Assembly: GCF_000469345.1 (NCBI RefSeq) | Contig: NZ_KI271193.1 | Location: 1 to 34,829, forward strand | From: Eubacterium ramulus ATCC 29099 | Lineage (GTDB): Bacteria > Bacillota > Clostridia > Lachnospirales > Lachnospiraceae | Length of the DNA: 34,829 bases | Reading direction: 5' to 3' | Part shown: in pieces, positions 23,695 through 32,188 of the stretch | Layout of the letters: every line of letters starts with the position of its first letter | Numbering within the stretch: position 1 is the first letter of the stretch | Notes under the pieces: generated by a model | The model's input: only the letters and a program-made list of their open reading frames with translations | The model's database searches: none | Told to the model about the DNA's origin: nothing | Translations under genes and position numbers: made by a program

Positions 23695-25068
23695 TCACTG
23701 TGCGGTAAAATTCAGATACTGTGCCGCATCCTGTACAAATTCTTCCTGGTTCACTGCTCCGCCCAGCAGCTTTCTGGTCAGATTCCGCCAGTTATCACCA
23801 TCCTCCTTCTCCAACACGGCATACCACAAGGGTGTGTAGTGAACTGCCTGATCCAGCTGCTCATGAAACTGCCGTACAGCCAGTGCTTCCTCTGACGGTG
23901 CCTCAAGACCGCTGTCATTTACAAAATCCACATAATCATACTGTGTCACATTGCGCTCATTTACCCGTTTTGCAAATTCCAGGCAGAGCTGTGCTGCCTC
24001 ATCTGGATAGTTTGTATCCGAACTGATACAAAGCCCCGGGGTCAGGGTATGATTAATATCTACCATATATTGTGCATAGGAATCATCATAGGCCGCATTG
24101 CAGCTTGGAAACTGTTCCATACTGAGCGCATCTGCCCCCATCTCATCCAGCAAATGATAAACAATGGTTGACTGATGTGGAAAAAGCACAGCTTTCCCAT
24201 CTGCAAAATTCTGCACTGCTTCTACTTCTCCGATTTCCAGAAATTTTTCAGGGAAAGCATTCATCTCTTTTAGCTGCATCAGTTTTTCTGCTGCCTGAGT
24301 AAACACCGGAGCGGAAAAATCCATTTCCCCGAAAGCCAGTTTTTCCTGTGCATAAGGATCAATGCGGTTTACGATCACCGTATAGAGCAATTCTCCCAGC
24401 CAGCTGTCCTTGTCCCCCAGTTCTATAGCTGCATATTCTGTCCCATGTGCTTCATTATAAATATTGACCTGCTGCACCAGTGCCACCAGTTCTTCCCATG
24501 TATGTGGCACCGTAAGTCCCATCTCCTGCATGAGATTCTGGTTACAGTAGGTAACGGCATATGCCTCCACCAGACACGGGATGATATAATTGTGTCCATC
24601 TTGATAAGGCAGCACATAATTATCTGCAAACTTTGTCTCTGATGCTTCCAGATATTTTTCCACCGGCAGACAGGCATTCGCATCAAACAGAAAATTTGGA
24701 TAATTTCCTCCCCAGACGGCAAAAACATCCGGCAATTCATCGCATACCAGTGCAATCTTCAGCTTGTCTTTGATCTGTTCTGTGGAATACGTCTTCAATT
24801 CAATGTCATAACCATATTCCTCCGCCAATTTTTCCCACAAATCTACATAATAGGTTCCCGGTGTATTTTCATCAAAAAAAGCCCAGACCGACAGGGATAC
24901 CTTTTCCCCGGAATCTGTCTGAACATTCGCAGCTTCTGACGTTTTTGGCTGCACTGCAGTTTTGCATCCGCTGCACAGCAGAACTGTTCCAAGCGAAATT
25001 ACCAGCAGCAGAGCTGTAAGCAGACTTCCCATGATATCATTTTTCTTTTTTACTCTGTATTTTTTCAT
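23695..25068 (-). CDS. Extracellular solute-binding lipoprotein (family 1, sugar type)
   Basis: 457 residues. Signal peptide with lipobox VLLCSGC (Cys about residue 35), then a Ser/Glu linker and VSLSVWAFFDENTPGTYYVDLWEKLAEEYGYDIELKTYS. This is the usual opening of family 1 binding proteins of carbohydrate ABC importers, and IKDKLKIALVCDELPDVFAVWGG matches the next conserved block. Start: AAGGAAACAGG before ATG 25068. No permease genes follow; the next gene downstream is an unrelated deacetylase. The neighbouring YesM/YesN-type kinase and regulator commonly control such proteins, so it may be a target or a sensory partner. Promoter at 25185-25213 and a 10-bp inverted repeat (25108-25152) in its leader. 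Confidence 0.88.
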   Translation of the reverse strand: MKKYRVKKKNDIMGSLLTALLLVISLGTVLLCSGCKTAVQPKTSEAANVQTDSGEKVSLSVWAFFDENTPGTYYVDLWEKLAEEYGYDIELKTYSTEQIKDKLKIALVCDELPDVFAVWGGNYPNFLFDANACLPVEKYLEASETKFADNYVLPYQDGHNYIIPCLVEAYAVTYCNQNLMQEMGLTVPHTWEELVALVQQVNIYNEAHGTEYAAIELGDKDSWLGELLYTVIVNRIDPYAQEKLAFGEMDFSAPVFTQAAEKLMQLKEMNAFPEKFLEIGEVEAVQNFADGKAVLFPHQSTIVYHLLDEMGADALSMEQFPSCNAAYDDSYAQYMVDINHTLTPGLCISSDTNYPDEAAQLCLEFAKRVNERNVTQYDYVDFVNDSGLEAPSEEALAVRQFHEQLDQAVHYTPLWYAVLEKEDGDNWRNLTRKLLGGAVNQEEFVQDAAQYLNFTAQ

Positions 25069-25107
25069 CCTGTTTCCTTTTTCTTTTTTACTTTATCCGC
25101 GCTCACA

Positions 25108-25152
25108 ATACCATCTGACAAATCCCGCCATCTTCCACTCAACAGATGGTAT
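25108..25152 (-). promoter_or_regulatory. Perfect 10-bp inverted repeat in the binding-protein leader
   Basis: ATACCATCTG (25108-25117) and CAGATGGTAT (25143-25152), 25 bases apart, between the promoter and the start codon of the family 1 lipoprotein gene. Either an mRNA hairpin or a two-half-site operator. Confidence 0.45.
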
Positions 25153-25184
25153 CTCATACTGATGACTGTCTCTTTCTGTGCTTT

Positions 25185-25213
25185 ATTTTCACATGAAACC
25201 CCTGCTTCGTCAA
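25185..25213 (-). promoter_or_regulatory. Promoter of the family 1 lipoprotein gene
   Basis: Minus strand: -35 TTGACG (25208-25213), 17-base spacer, extended -10 TGT-GAAAAT (-10 at 25185-25190). The predicted leader is about 110 bases. Confidence 0.5.
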
Positions 25214-25246
25214 GTTCCGATTCGTATTCGAACCTTCAATAACAAA

Positions 25247-25276
25247 ACCCCCAGACAACATACATTGCCCGGGGGT
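25247..25276 (-). terminator. Intrinsic terminator of the MFS transporter gene
   Basis: Minus strand stem ACCCCC(G)GGCA / TGTC(T)GGGGGT with a 7-8-base loop and a TTTTGTT tail, starting 40 bases after the stop codon. Confidence 0.8.
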
Positions 25277-25315
25277 CCTGTCTCACTTGTTTGCTTCACT
25301 TTTTTATAGATAACA

Positions 25316-26665
25316 TCAGATTGTTTTTGCAAAATCCTCTGCTTCTTCGCTGCCTTTTGCTTCCTGTTCTGCAATCCAGTCTGCATTGTATTTGTGATCT
25401 TTTACAAATGCGATGATCACAATCACATTGATCAGAGCCAGACATGCATCAATGGCATATGCGTAACGGATGTTTCCACCTGTCATATTCATAACTGCGC
25501 CGTTGATGGCAAAGGTCAGTGCTGTAATGATACCCTGGATTGGGAACAGTACCGAATTTACTTTATCAAATCCTTTTCTTCCGAATACAGATGCCGGAAG
25601 AGAAGTGGTGAAGTTTGCACTTCCGCCGATACCGATACCGATCATAACGATAGAGATCCAGAAGCCTGCCATCGTATCTGTGAAGTTGAATAATAATGCA
25701 CATGCATACCAGCATCCAAATACGATCATTGCTTTCTTTGTTCCAAGTTTCTGATCCAGCACACCGATCAGGAAAGATCCGACAACACCTACGATGGCAC
25801 ATGCAGACATAATACTTGCAGCTACGGTAATAGAGAATCCAAATCCGTTTGTAGTACGGTTGATCATCTGTGACATGGTTCCTACGGAGCAGATCTGGAA
25901 TACACCGGTTACCAGTGCAACAACCCATACCTGATCACATTTTAACAATTTTCCAATTGTCCAGCCGCCATCTTTATCGCTGTCTGCCCCATCAGAAGTA
26001 TCATAAAATTCATCATATACTTCTTTGGATACATGGTCCGGATAATAGCCACGCTCAAACGGAGTATCACGGATAAATAAAATTCCGACAATACCAAGGA
26101 TGATACATCCGATAGAAATCGGGTAACATGCATGGGTTACTCCGAATCTTCCAACCAGGAACAGGATCAGTGGTACATAGATTGCTGTTGCAAGGTTGTG
26201 TCCCATAGTTGTATATCCCATAACGATTCCTTTTTTCTTAGGAAACCAGTTTGCAACCAGCACACCGCCGCACAGATAACCTGCTGACATGATGGTTCCG
26301 CAGGTAACTGCCATCATAATGGTATAAACAACCGGGTTTGGGGCATTCAGTACACCGATGTATGTGATGCCGGCGATGATGCAGTTAATACCGGACATAT
26401 ATCTGGAACCGATCCTGCGGTTTAAGATACCGATTACGATAAACAGTGCCACACCTATGATTCCGGCTATGGAATTACAAGTGGAGATCGTTCCTGCCAT
26501 TTTTGCACTTCCCAGCATATGTTCTGCAATTTTTCCTGCAATGTTGTTACTTCCGTCGTTGATCATTCCTACATAAAACCAGAACATCAGCATCATGTAA
26601 ATAATATGGAACCAACCATGTACGCCAAACGCAACCACTGAATTTTGATTGTCTTTTTTCTTCAT
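25316..26665 (-). CDS. Major facilitator superfamily transporter (OFA-like)
   Basis: Twelve-helix membrane transporter of 449 residues, exchanging or symporting a small molecule, probably an organic anion. The first half carries helices up to about residue 200. A long cytosolic loop rich in Asp (YPDHVSKEVYDEFYDTSDGADSDKDGG, about 207-235) separates it from the second half, and the tail is charged. GYLCGGVLVANWFPKKKGIVMGYTTMGHNL matches the conserved helix 4-5 region of the oxalate:formate-antiporter-like branch, which also holds many uncharacterised gut-bacterial carriers. The substrate is not readable. GGGAGG lies 11 bases before the ATG. It is divergent from the histidine kinase gene, so control by shared sites (26800-26887) is possible. 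Confidence 0.85.
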   Translation of the reverse strand: MKKKDNQNSVVAFGVHGWFHIIYMMLMFWFYVGMINDGSNNIAGKIAEHMLGSAKMAGTISTCNSIAGIIGVALFIVIGILNRRIGSRYMSGINCIIAGITYIGVLNAPNPVVYTIMMAVTCGTIMSAGYLCGGVLVANWFPKKKGIVMGYTTMGHNLATAIYVPLILFLVGRFGVTHACYPISIGCIILGIVGILFIRDTPFERGYYPDHVSKEVYDEFYDTSDGADSDKDGGWTIGKLLKCDQVWVVALVTGVFQICSVGTMSQMINRTTNGFGFSITVAASIMSACAIVGVVGSFLIGVLDQKLGTKKAMIVFGCWYACALLFNFTDTMAGFWISIVMIGIGIGGSANFTTSLPASVFGRKGFDKVNSVLFPIQGIITALTFAINGAVMNMTGGNIRYAYAIDACLALINVIVIIAFVKDHKYNADWIAEQEAKGSEEAEDFAKTI

Positions 26666-26701
26666 GTTTCAATTTTCCTCCCAATAATAAATACTTTTTC
26701 T

Positions 26702-26728
26702 GCACGAAAAACCCTAACTCCTTCGTGC
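26702..26728 (-). other. Leader hairpin upstream of the MFS gene
   Basis: GCACGAA (26702-26708) and TTCGTGC (26722-26728) form a perfect 7-bp stem, with the sequence AAGGAG at its 5' side on the minus strand. It is 37 bases before the MFS start and could be an mRNA structure. Confidence 0.3.
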
Positions 26729-26799
26729 TCTTCAAACCTCCTTTATTGTATCGGAAATGCCGTTTAAAAATATAAAGAAAATTTCGTTTTTTATTGACT

Positions 26800-26814
26800 A
26801 TATTTGGGAAATAT
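26800..26814. promoter_or_regulatory. Palindrome ATATTT-N3-AAATAT, copy 1
   Basis: Lies in the divergent gap between the MFS and kinase genes, extended to CTATATTTGGGAAATATAG (26798-26816). It is just upstream of the kinase -35 box; the same 15-bp pattern recurs at 26873-26887. Confidence 0.45.
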
Positions 26815-26823
26815 AGATTTTCT

Positions 26824-26851
26824 TTGTCTTATTACATTTTTCTGTTAAAAT
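26824..26851 (+). promoter_or_regulatory. Promoter of the histidine kinase gene
   Basis: -35 TTGTCT (26824-26829), 16-base spacer, extended -10 TGT-TAAAAT (-10 at 26846-26851). The leader is about 60 bases. Confidence 0.5.
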
Positions 26852-26872
26852 ACTATGGTGTAAGCGTCAATC

Positions 26873-26887
26873 ATATTTAAAAAATAT
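26873..26887. promoter_or_regulatory. Palindrome ATATTT-N3-AAATAT, copy 2
   Basis: Extended to CATATTTAAAAAATATG (26872-26888). It lies downstream of the kinase -10 box, in the 5' leader, 73 bases centre to centre from copy 1, i.e. about seven helical turns, so the two copies bracket the promoter. Confidence 0.45.
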
Positions 26888-26917
26888 GACTTTCCATCTA
26901 TAACTTGAGGTAACTTT

Positions 26918-28942
26918 ATGGAAAAAAAATCACTAAACATACATAAACGAAATAATCAGAGTTTCCGACACCGGCTGCTGCTGTCCATTTTCCGGATCGC
27001 CGCTCCGGTCACTGCCATCGTCTGTACCGTTTCCATTGTTATGCTGACTCTGAACTACCGCCAGACCGTCATCAATTCCCAGGCAGCCGCTACGGAAAAA
27101 GTCCGCAGCGACATAGCACATATTGTCGATAATACACAGATCTTATCCCAGGATATGATCTTCAACAGCGAAATCCAGAAGATTCTTGCCAGCAGTACCG
27201 CCGGCGAGCAGTTTCCACAAAATACGGACGTTGCCTACCACATTAACGGTTTTATCGCCAACCGGGATTATATCAACTGTGTGATCCTGACCGGTAACAG
27301 CCAGACGTTGTACTCCACAGAAAAAGCATTTACCAATATTTCCGACTATGATACAATTTTTCATTCCACATGGCTCGCGCAGTTACAAAACAGCCATAAG
27401 CCATATCTGTGGTATGTGGATCCGGATTACACACCTTTATCTGCCTATACTTCCGGCTCGGATTCTGCAGATTTGGCAGTATCGGAATCAGCTTCCTCTC
27501 ATACCACTCCGGGCAGTCAACAACACATTATGATGGCACGTCCCGTATACAGTATGTCGGACTACACGACCCTGCTTGGTTACCTTATGCTGTATCTGGA
27601 TGATACTTTTTTACAAGACCTAATGGGAGAATTTGACTTCGGTCACACGACAAATATCTGGCTGGTAAACAAGAATGGAACCGCCATCCTGCAAAATCAT
27701 TCTTCTGCTGATTATTCTTATTTATTAGAAGATTTTTCTCCGCAGGAAAAAGGCTCGATTCTGTCCTCTCATGGCAAACGTTTTGTCCTGAACATCCGGC
27801 CGGTTACAGAAAACGGATGGTATCTATATACCGCCACTCCATTCCGGGAAGTTTCGGAACCGCTGACAATTTTTGTCCTGCAGGCGATCTTACTGGGCGC
27901 AGCCATGGTAGCAATCCTGTTTTTCCTGTCCCGGCGGACAGCCTCCTCCCTGTCAGATCCTATCATCCATCTGGCACATACTATGGATCACTACCGCAGC
28001 GATATGAAACCAATGGTCTTTCCCGGACGGACTCCGGTTTTGGATAAAGATGCTGATGATGCTTCTGGTTTGACATCTGACACCACAGATACGGCGACTG
28101 TGAACGTTCCGGATCGTTCTTCTGTATCCTTTTCAAATATACAACCAGCGGATCCGGAAGATTTCTCCTTTGAAGGACAGCCGGACGAAATCATTCAGAT
28201 CTATCGTTCCTACCAGCAAATGGTCAACCGAATGGATACTCTGATCCGGGAAAATTTTGTAAAAAATCTGGAGAAAAAGGATGCGGAACTTGCCCTGCTG
28301 CAAAGCCAGATCAATCCACATTTTCTATACAATACGCTCGACTCTATCAACTGGCTGGCCATCGCCAATGACGAAGATGAAATCAGTGAAATGGTCACTG
28401 CTCTGTCAGATATGTTCCGGCTCAGCCTGACCAAAAGCCACAGTTCCTACATCCGGGTGGCGCAGGAAATGGAATATGTACGGAGTTACCTGGTATTACA
28501 GCAGTTCCGCTACGAAGACTGTCTGAGCGTATCGATCACGATTCCGGATACAGTCGCAGAACTCTACATTCCCCGTTTTACCCTGCAGCCGCTGGTGGAA
28601 AATGCCATCAAACACGGTATGATCTCCCCGGATGATCCATTCGCCATTGATCTTGAGATTTTTATCCGGGAACATACACTGCATATCCGGATTGGAAATG
28701 ACGGCACCCGCATCTCTCTGGAACAGATGAAAAAGTTGCTGGATTTTGATGCTTCCAGACAGGAACTGCTGGATTTTGACCAGAAAAGCTACGGTGTGCA
28801 AAATATACAGCGCCGCATACAAATCCTCTGTGGAATTTCCTATGGTCTTTCCTACGAGATACGAAACAACCGTACCTGGTGTGATCTGACGCTTCCGGTT
28901 CTTGAACATGATCCATCAGAAAAGACAGAGGATTTGCAATAA
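26918..28942 (+). CDS. Sensor histidine kinase, YesM/LytS type
   Basis: Membrane sensor kinase of 674 residues. Helix 1 (about 26-46), a large extracellular dCache-like sensor (about 47-312), helix 2 (about 313-337), a HAMP region, then the His_kinase domain. Phospho-acceptor His468 lies in LLQSQINPHFLYNTLDSI and the ATP N-box is QPLVENAIKHGM, followed by a HATPase_c end (GNDGTRISLEQM...YGVQNIQRRI). The two HAMP helices (341-360 and about 423-445) are split by about 60 polar residues rich in Asp, Ser and Thr. A second polar insert (about 177-203) sits in the sensor. Such kinases often sense sugars, directly or through a binding protein. The regulator gene is convergent at 29024-29878. Confidence 0.93.
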   Translation: MEKKSLNIHKRNNQSFRHRLLLSIFRIAAPVTAIVCTVSIVMLTLNYRQTVINSQAAATEKVRSDIAHIVDNTQILSQDMIFNSEIQKILASSTAGEQFPQNTDVAYHINGFIANRDYINCVILTGNSQTLYSTEKAFTNISDYDTIFHSTWLAQLQNSHKPYLWYVDPDYTPLSAYTSGSDSADLAVSESASSHTTPGSQQHIMMARPVYSMSDYTTLLGYLMLYLDDTFLQDLMGEFDFGHTTNIWLVNKNGTAILQNHSSADYSYLLEDFSPQEKGSILSSHGKRFVLNIRPVTENGWYLYTATPFREVSEPLTIFVLQAILLGAAMVAILFFLSRRTASSLSDPIIHLAHTMDHYRSDMKPMVFPGRTPVLDKDADDASGLTSDTTDTATVNVPDRSSVSFSNIQPADPEDFSFEGQPDEIIQIYRSYQQMVNRMDTLIRENFVKNLEKKDAELALLQSQINPHFLYNTLDSINWLAIANDEDEISEMVTALSDMFRLSLTKSHSSYIRVAQEMEYVRSYLVLQQFRYEDCLSVSITIPDTVAELYIPRFTLQPLVENAIKHGMISPDDPFAIDLEIFIREHTLHIRIGNDGTRISLEQMKKLLDFDASRQELLDFDQKSYGVQNIQRRIQILCGISYGLSYEIRNNRTWCDLTLPVLEHDPSEKTEDLQ

Positions 28943-28946
28943 AAGA

Positions 28947-29003
28947 AGCACTCACACGGAGCATTGCTCATTTTCTGAGTTTCCCCTCCTGTGGGTGCTT
29001 TTT
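28947..29003. terminator. Bidirectional terminator between kinase and regulator
   Basis: A 10-bp stem AGCACTCACA/TGTGGGTGCT with one G-U pair and an inner GGAG/CTCC. It is followed by TTTTT on the plus strand and by TTCTTTTATTG on the minus strand, so it serves both convergent genes. Confidence 0.8.
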
Positions 29004-29023
29004 ATGTATATAATCTTTTCAGT

Positions 29024-29878
29024 TTATTTCTTACTTCCTGCCTTTTTGCGGAATTCCGAAAGGGTTTCTCCTGTATTCCGCTTGAAGATCTGTGAAAAAT
29101 AAGTGTAGTCGTTGTAACCGACTTCCACGGAAATCTCATACATCTTCATATCTGTATGTAGCAGCAGTTCTTTTGCTTTCTCAATACGCAGATTTGTCAT
29201 ATACTGAAGAATCGTCACTTTCTGCTCTTTCTTGAACACATCGCACAGATAACTTTTATTCACATTGATATGCTCCGCAACGTCCGTCAGGGAAATGTTC
29301 TCATTGTAATGTCTGCGGATGTAGTACAGGGCATCCCGCACGATCTTTGTGGGCGACTGCTCGCCTTCCTTCGCCAGTACACCGGGGCGCTGCGCCACAT
29401 TGGCCGGCTGTACGGAAGAAACGGCATGTTTCACTTCCTCTTCTCCCACAAGTCCTCTGGCATATCCATCCAGCACCTGATAATAGGCTGCCTGTCCGAT
29501 TTTTGCCTCCAGACGTTCATACATCCGGTGCAGCATATCACCAAAATCCGTCTTTTTGATAGGTTTTAACAGATAGTCACTGACTCCGATCTGCATGGCA
29601 GTCTGCGCATAGGAAAAATCACGATACCCGGACAAAATCACAATCTCGCTCTCCGGCAGGATTTCCTTGGCCCTTCTTGCAAATTCCAGACCATCCATCT
29701 GAGGCATCCGCACATCGGTAATGATTAGATGCGGACGCAGACCCGGCAATGCATCCAACGCTTTCAGAGAGTCCACAAAAGCTCCCTTGATCACAAATCC
29801 AAAATCTTCCTTCTGACAAAGCTTCTGGATTCCCTGTAATACGATTTTTTCATCATCCAGTATCACCATTGAATACAT
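29024..29878 (-). CDS. Response regulator with AraC-type DNA-binding domain (YesN-like)
   Basis: 284 residues. The receiver domain (1-120) has the acidic pair Asp8-Asp9, phospho-acceptor Asp55 in IITDVRMPQMDG, Ser83 and Lys105 in YLLKPI. A linker (about 121-180) leads to an AraC/XylS two-helix-turn-helix domain (about 181-284; ISLTDVAEHINVNKSYLCDVFKK and MYEISVEVGYNDYTYFSQIFKR). Partner of the kinase at 26918-28942 by family, although the genes are convergent rather than in one operon. GAGGATG lies about 9 bases before ATG 29878. Probable targets are the lipoprotein and MFS genes nearby, which is inference. No separate promoter was recognised. Confidence 0.93.
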   Translation of the reverse strand: MYSMVILDDEKIVLQGIQKLCQKEDFGFVIKGAFVDSLKALDALPGLRPHLIITDVRMPQMDGLEFARRAKEILPESEIVILSGYRDFSYAQTAMQIGVSDYLLKPIKKTDFGDMLHRMYERLEAKIGQAAYYQVLDGYARGLVGEEEVKHAVSSVQPANVAQRPGVLAKEGEQSPTKIVRDALYYIRRHYNENISLTDVAEHINVNKSYLCDVFKKEQKVTILQYMTNLRIEKAKELLLHTDMKMYEISVEVGYNDYTYFSQIFKRNTGETLSEFRKKAGSKK

Positions 29879-29973
29879 ACCGTCACATCCTCGTACAATA
29901 TCTTATAACCGGTTCTCCCCGTCTATAATCCGGCAAAAAATAACTCGTAGAAATCCTGTAAGTTTCCTATCGA

Positions 29974-30204
29974 TCAGCCATTCAGATCTTTCAGGCTCTG
30001 GAACAGCTCAATATCTGACTGCTGTACACGCATATTTGTCGTCATCGGCTCCTCTCCCGGTCTCGTGACAGTAATCTCAATCACAGTGCCTTCCTGTACC
30101 CCACCGGTTAAGACATTTCTGAAAAATGCCGCAAATTTCGGATGGTTGCTCACAAACTGATTTTTTGCTTTCATTACTTTCATAGCTGCTGCCGGGTTTA
30201 TCAT
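29974..30204 (-). CDS. Small conserved protein of unknown function
   Basis: 76 residues from ATG 30202-30204, which follows AAGGAAACAGAGT. The frame is open to an ATG at 30246 overlapping the previous stop (ATGA), but that one has no ribosome-binding site. The sequence MINPAAAMKVMKAKNQFVS continues with an amphipathic first half (NHPKFAAFFRNVL) and a beta-like second half (GTVIEITVTRPG, TNMRVQQSDIELFQSL). No signal peptide, no membrane segment, no cysteine. I recall similar short proteins in Lachnospiraceae but no assigned function. It sits 38 bases after the phosphoesterase gene and is probably co-transcribed with it. Confidence 0.7.
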   Translation of the reverse strand: MINPAAAMKVMKAKNQFVSNHPKFAAFFRNVLTGGVQEGTVIEITVTRPGEEPMTTNMRVQQSDIELFQSLKDLNG

Positions 30205-30242
30205 ACTCTGTTTCCTTCTTTCTTCATTTATTTCAAATCCTA

Positions 30243-30704
30243 TCATTTTCCACTGGAAAAGTCAATTTTCTCAACGTAATATTCCGCCCCGTCCACTTCC
30301 ATCACCACCATGGTGACAGCACCGCCAAACCGGGGATATCCGCAACTTCCGGGATTCAGCCAGAGCAGGTGTCCCGCTTGTTCCGCAAAATATTTATGAG
30401 TATGACCAAATACCGCCACATTCGTTCCTTCCGTCTGTCCGATCAGATGCCGCAATTCATGCGCCATTACAAAAGAAACGCCCTCGATCTGAAATGTCAA
30501 AACTTTTGCGATTCCCCTAGCCCAGTCTCCATCATTGTTTCCACGCACCACATACAGATTGCCCAGAAAACGAATCTGATCCAGCAGAGATTCCTTCGTC
30601 ACATCCCCAGCATGCAGGATACAGTCACAGCCTTTCAGGATTTCCAGTACCTCCGGCCGCAGAAGATTATGCGTATCTGATATAATTCCAATCCTTTTTG
30701 CCAT
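30243..30704 (-). CDS. YfcE/MJ0936-family metallophosphoesterase
   Basis: Small cytosolic phosphodiesterase of the calcineurin-like superfamily, 153 residues. All metal ligands are visible: Asp10 and His12 in SDTH, Asp34 in HAGD, Asn56/57 and Asp58 in RGNND, His82 in MAHE, His101 and His103 in FGHTH. Known relatives hydrolyse phosphodiesters with Mn2+ or Ni2+; the cellular substrate is unknown. GGGAG lies about 9 bases before ATG 30704. Followed by the 76-residue protein gene; the MATE gene upstream is on the same strand, 77 bases away. Confidence 0.92.
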   Translation of the reverse strand: MAKRIGIISDTHNLLRPEVLEILKGCDCILHAGDVTKESLLDQIRFLGNLYVVRGNNDGDWARGIAKVLTFQIEGVSFVMAHELRHLIGQTEGTNVAVFGHTHKYFAEQAGHLLWLNPGSCGYPRFGGAVTMVVMEVDGAEYYVEKIDFSSGK

Positions 30705-30781
30705 ACGATTACGCTCCCAGTTCTTCTCTCATCCTTTATTCCATAATACCAAAAGCCCATAACCATTTTTCTGCCACTTCA

Positions 30782-32110
30782 TCACGCTTCCACAGCAACT
30801 GATGGCATGCTTTTGTTGAACTTCCGGTAAAACAGGTATCCTGCCAATGTCGTGATGGAATCCGTCACCGGAAATGTCAGCCAGAACCAGTTCAGTCCGA
30901 ATCTCGAAAACAGATAAGCCAGTGGAATAAATAAAAATACGGTCCGGATAATCGTCAGGATTGAGCTTGTCGCCGCATGCCCCAGTGCCTGGAAAAATAC
31001 CGGGAATGTCAATGAACTTACCAATGGCACAAAGCTGATTCCGATAAACCGGAAAGCCACGACTCCGATCCGGATAACTTCCGGGTCATGTGAAAACACA
31101 TGAAGCATCTGTCCCGGAATTGTTTCAAATAAGACAACACCGATCATCATCAGGGCGACACCGAATCCAATGGCCACCTTCAGTGTCTTTTTGCAACGCT
31201 CATATTTTCCGGCGGCGAAATTGTAACTCACCACAGGTACGATACATGTCTGCATCGCACCAAGCGGAATAAAGAAAAATGCCTGCCATTTATAATACAA
31301 TCCCAATACCGTAACTGCCTGATCTGAGAAAGTTGCAAGGAGCAGATTCAGCCCAAATATGTAAAACGTATACGCCGACTGCATCAGGATGTTTGGAATA
31401 CCGAGTTTATAAATCCGTTTGATCTGATGTGGAAATACCACTAACTTCGGTATTTTCCGACATCCCCCTTTCATAACGATCACAGCCGCTGCAATCTGCC
31501 CCACCACGGTAGCTGTAGCAACTCCTGCGATTCCCATTTTCGGTAGACCGCATAATCCGAAGATCAGGAATGGATCCAATACGATATTCACCACTGCACC
31601 TACAATTTGTGCAATCATGGGCACCCTCATATTTCCCTCTGCCTGATGCACTTTTGTCCATACGCTCTCTAAAAACAGTCCGATGCTGAGCACGCAAACG
31701 ATTCTTCCGTAGCTGACTACCATCGCAATGACTTCCTCTGAAGACGTATTCATCCTCGCATATGCCGGCATCAGGAAAAAGCAGACCCCTGCAAAAAGAA
31801 CCCACATCACAAGTGCCAGCGGTGTACCGATTCCTGCCGTATCATCCGAGCGTTTCTTTTTGCCGATTCCCAGATTATACGCCATCTCGGTGTTGATGCC
31901 CACACCGGTTCCAACTGCCAGTGCGATCATGAGCAGCTGGATCGGATAAATAATTGAGAGTGCCGTCAGACCACTCTCAGAGTAACGGCCGACAAAGAAA
32001 CTGTCCACCACATTATATAACGCCTGTATCAGCTGAGCCAGCATCACAGGCGGTGCCATTTTCATTAATATCTTTGCTATTTTTTCTGTCCCAAAAAAAT
32101 TGCTTTCCAC
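30782..32110 (-). CDS. MATE-family multidrug/cation exporter
   Basis: Twelve-helix Na+ or H+ driven exporter, 442 residues. The start is GTG 32108-32110, preceded by GGGGGAAATAAT. Two homologous six-helix halves: the first opens MAPPVMLAQLIQALYNVVDSFFVGRYSESGLTALSI, a clear MATE signature, and the second begins near residue 235 (LGIPNILMQSAYTFYIFGLNLLLATF). GNMRVPMIAQIVGAVVNIVLDPFLIFG is conserved in the family. It sits between spoVAC and the phosphoesterase gene, exactly where spoVAD would be expected. Possible promoter at 32157-32186, so it need not be part of the sporulation operon. Confidence 0.93.
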   Translation of the reverse strand: MESNFFGTEKIAKILMKMAPPVMLAQLIQALYNVVDSFFVGRYSESGLTALSIIYPIQLLMIALAVGTGVGINTEMAYNLGIGKKKRSDDTAGIGTPLALVMWVLFAGVCFFLMPAYARMNTSSEEVIAMVVSYGRIVCVLSIGLFLESVWTKVHQAEGNMRVPMIAQIVGAVVNIVLDPFLIFGLCGLPKMGIAGVATATVVGQIAAAVIVMKGGCRKIPKLVVFPHQIKRIYKLGIPNILMQSAYTFYIFGLNLLLATFSDQAVTVLGLYYKWQAFFFIPLGAMQTCIVPVVSYNFAAGKYERCKKTLKVAIGFGVALMMIGVVLFETIPGQMLHVFSHDPEVIRIGVVAFRFIGISFVPLVSSLTFPVFFQALGHAATSSILTIIRTVFLFIPLAYLFSRFGLNWFWLTFPVTDSITTLAGYLFYRKFNKSMPSVAVEA

Positions 32111-32156
32111 ATTATTTCCCCCACATTTCTATTAATGATTACCCCTTTAGCATAAT

Positions 32157-32186
32157 AGTATATTTCTGAAAGAAAATCCAGCACAA
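32157..32186 (-). promoter_or_regulatory. Possible promoter of the MATE gene
   Basis: Minus strand: -35 TTGTGC (32181-32186), 18-base spacer, -10 TATACT (32157-32162), right after the spoVAC stop. Good -10, weak -35. Confidence 0.35.
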
Positions 32187-32188
32187 TT

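Noticed and set aside
26547-26735. 62-codon minus-strand frame overlapping the start of the MFS gene
   Set aside because: It starts with TTG only one or two bases from AAAGGAGG and runs out of frame into the MFS coding region; no protein features.
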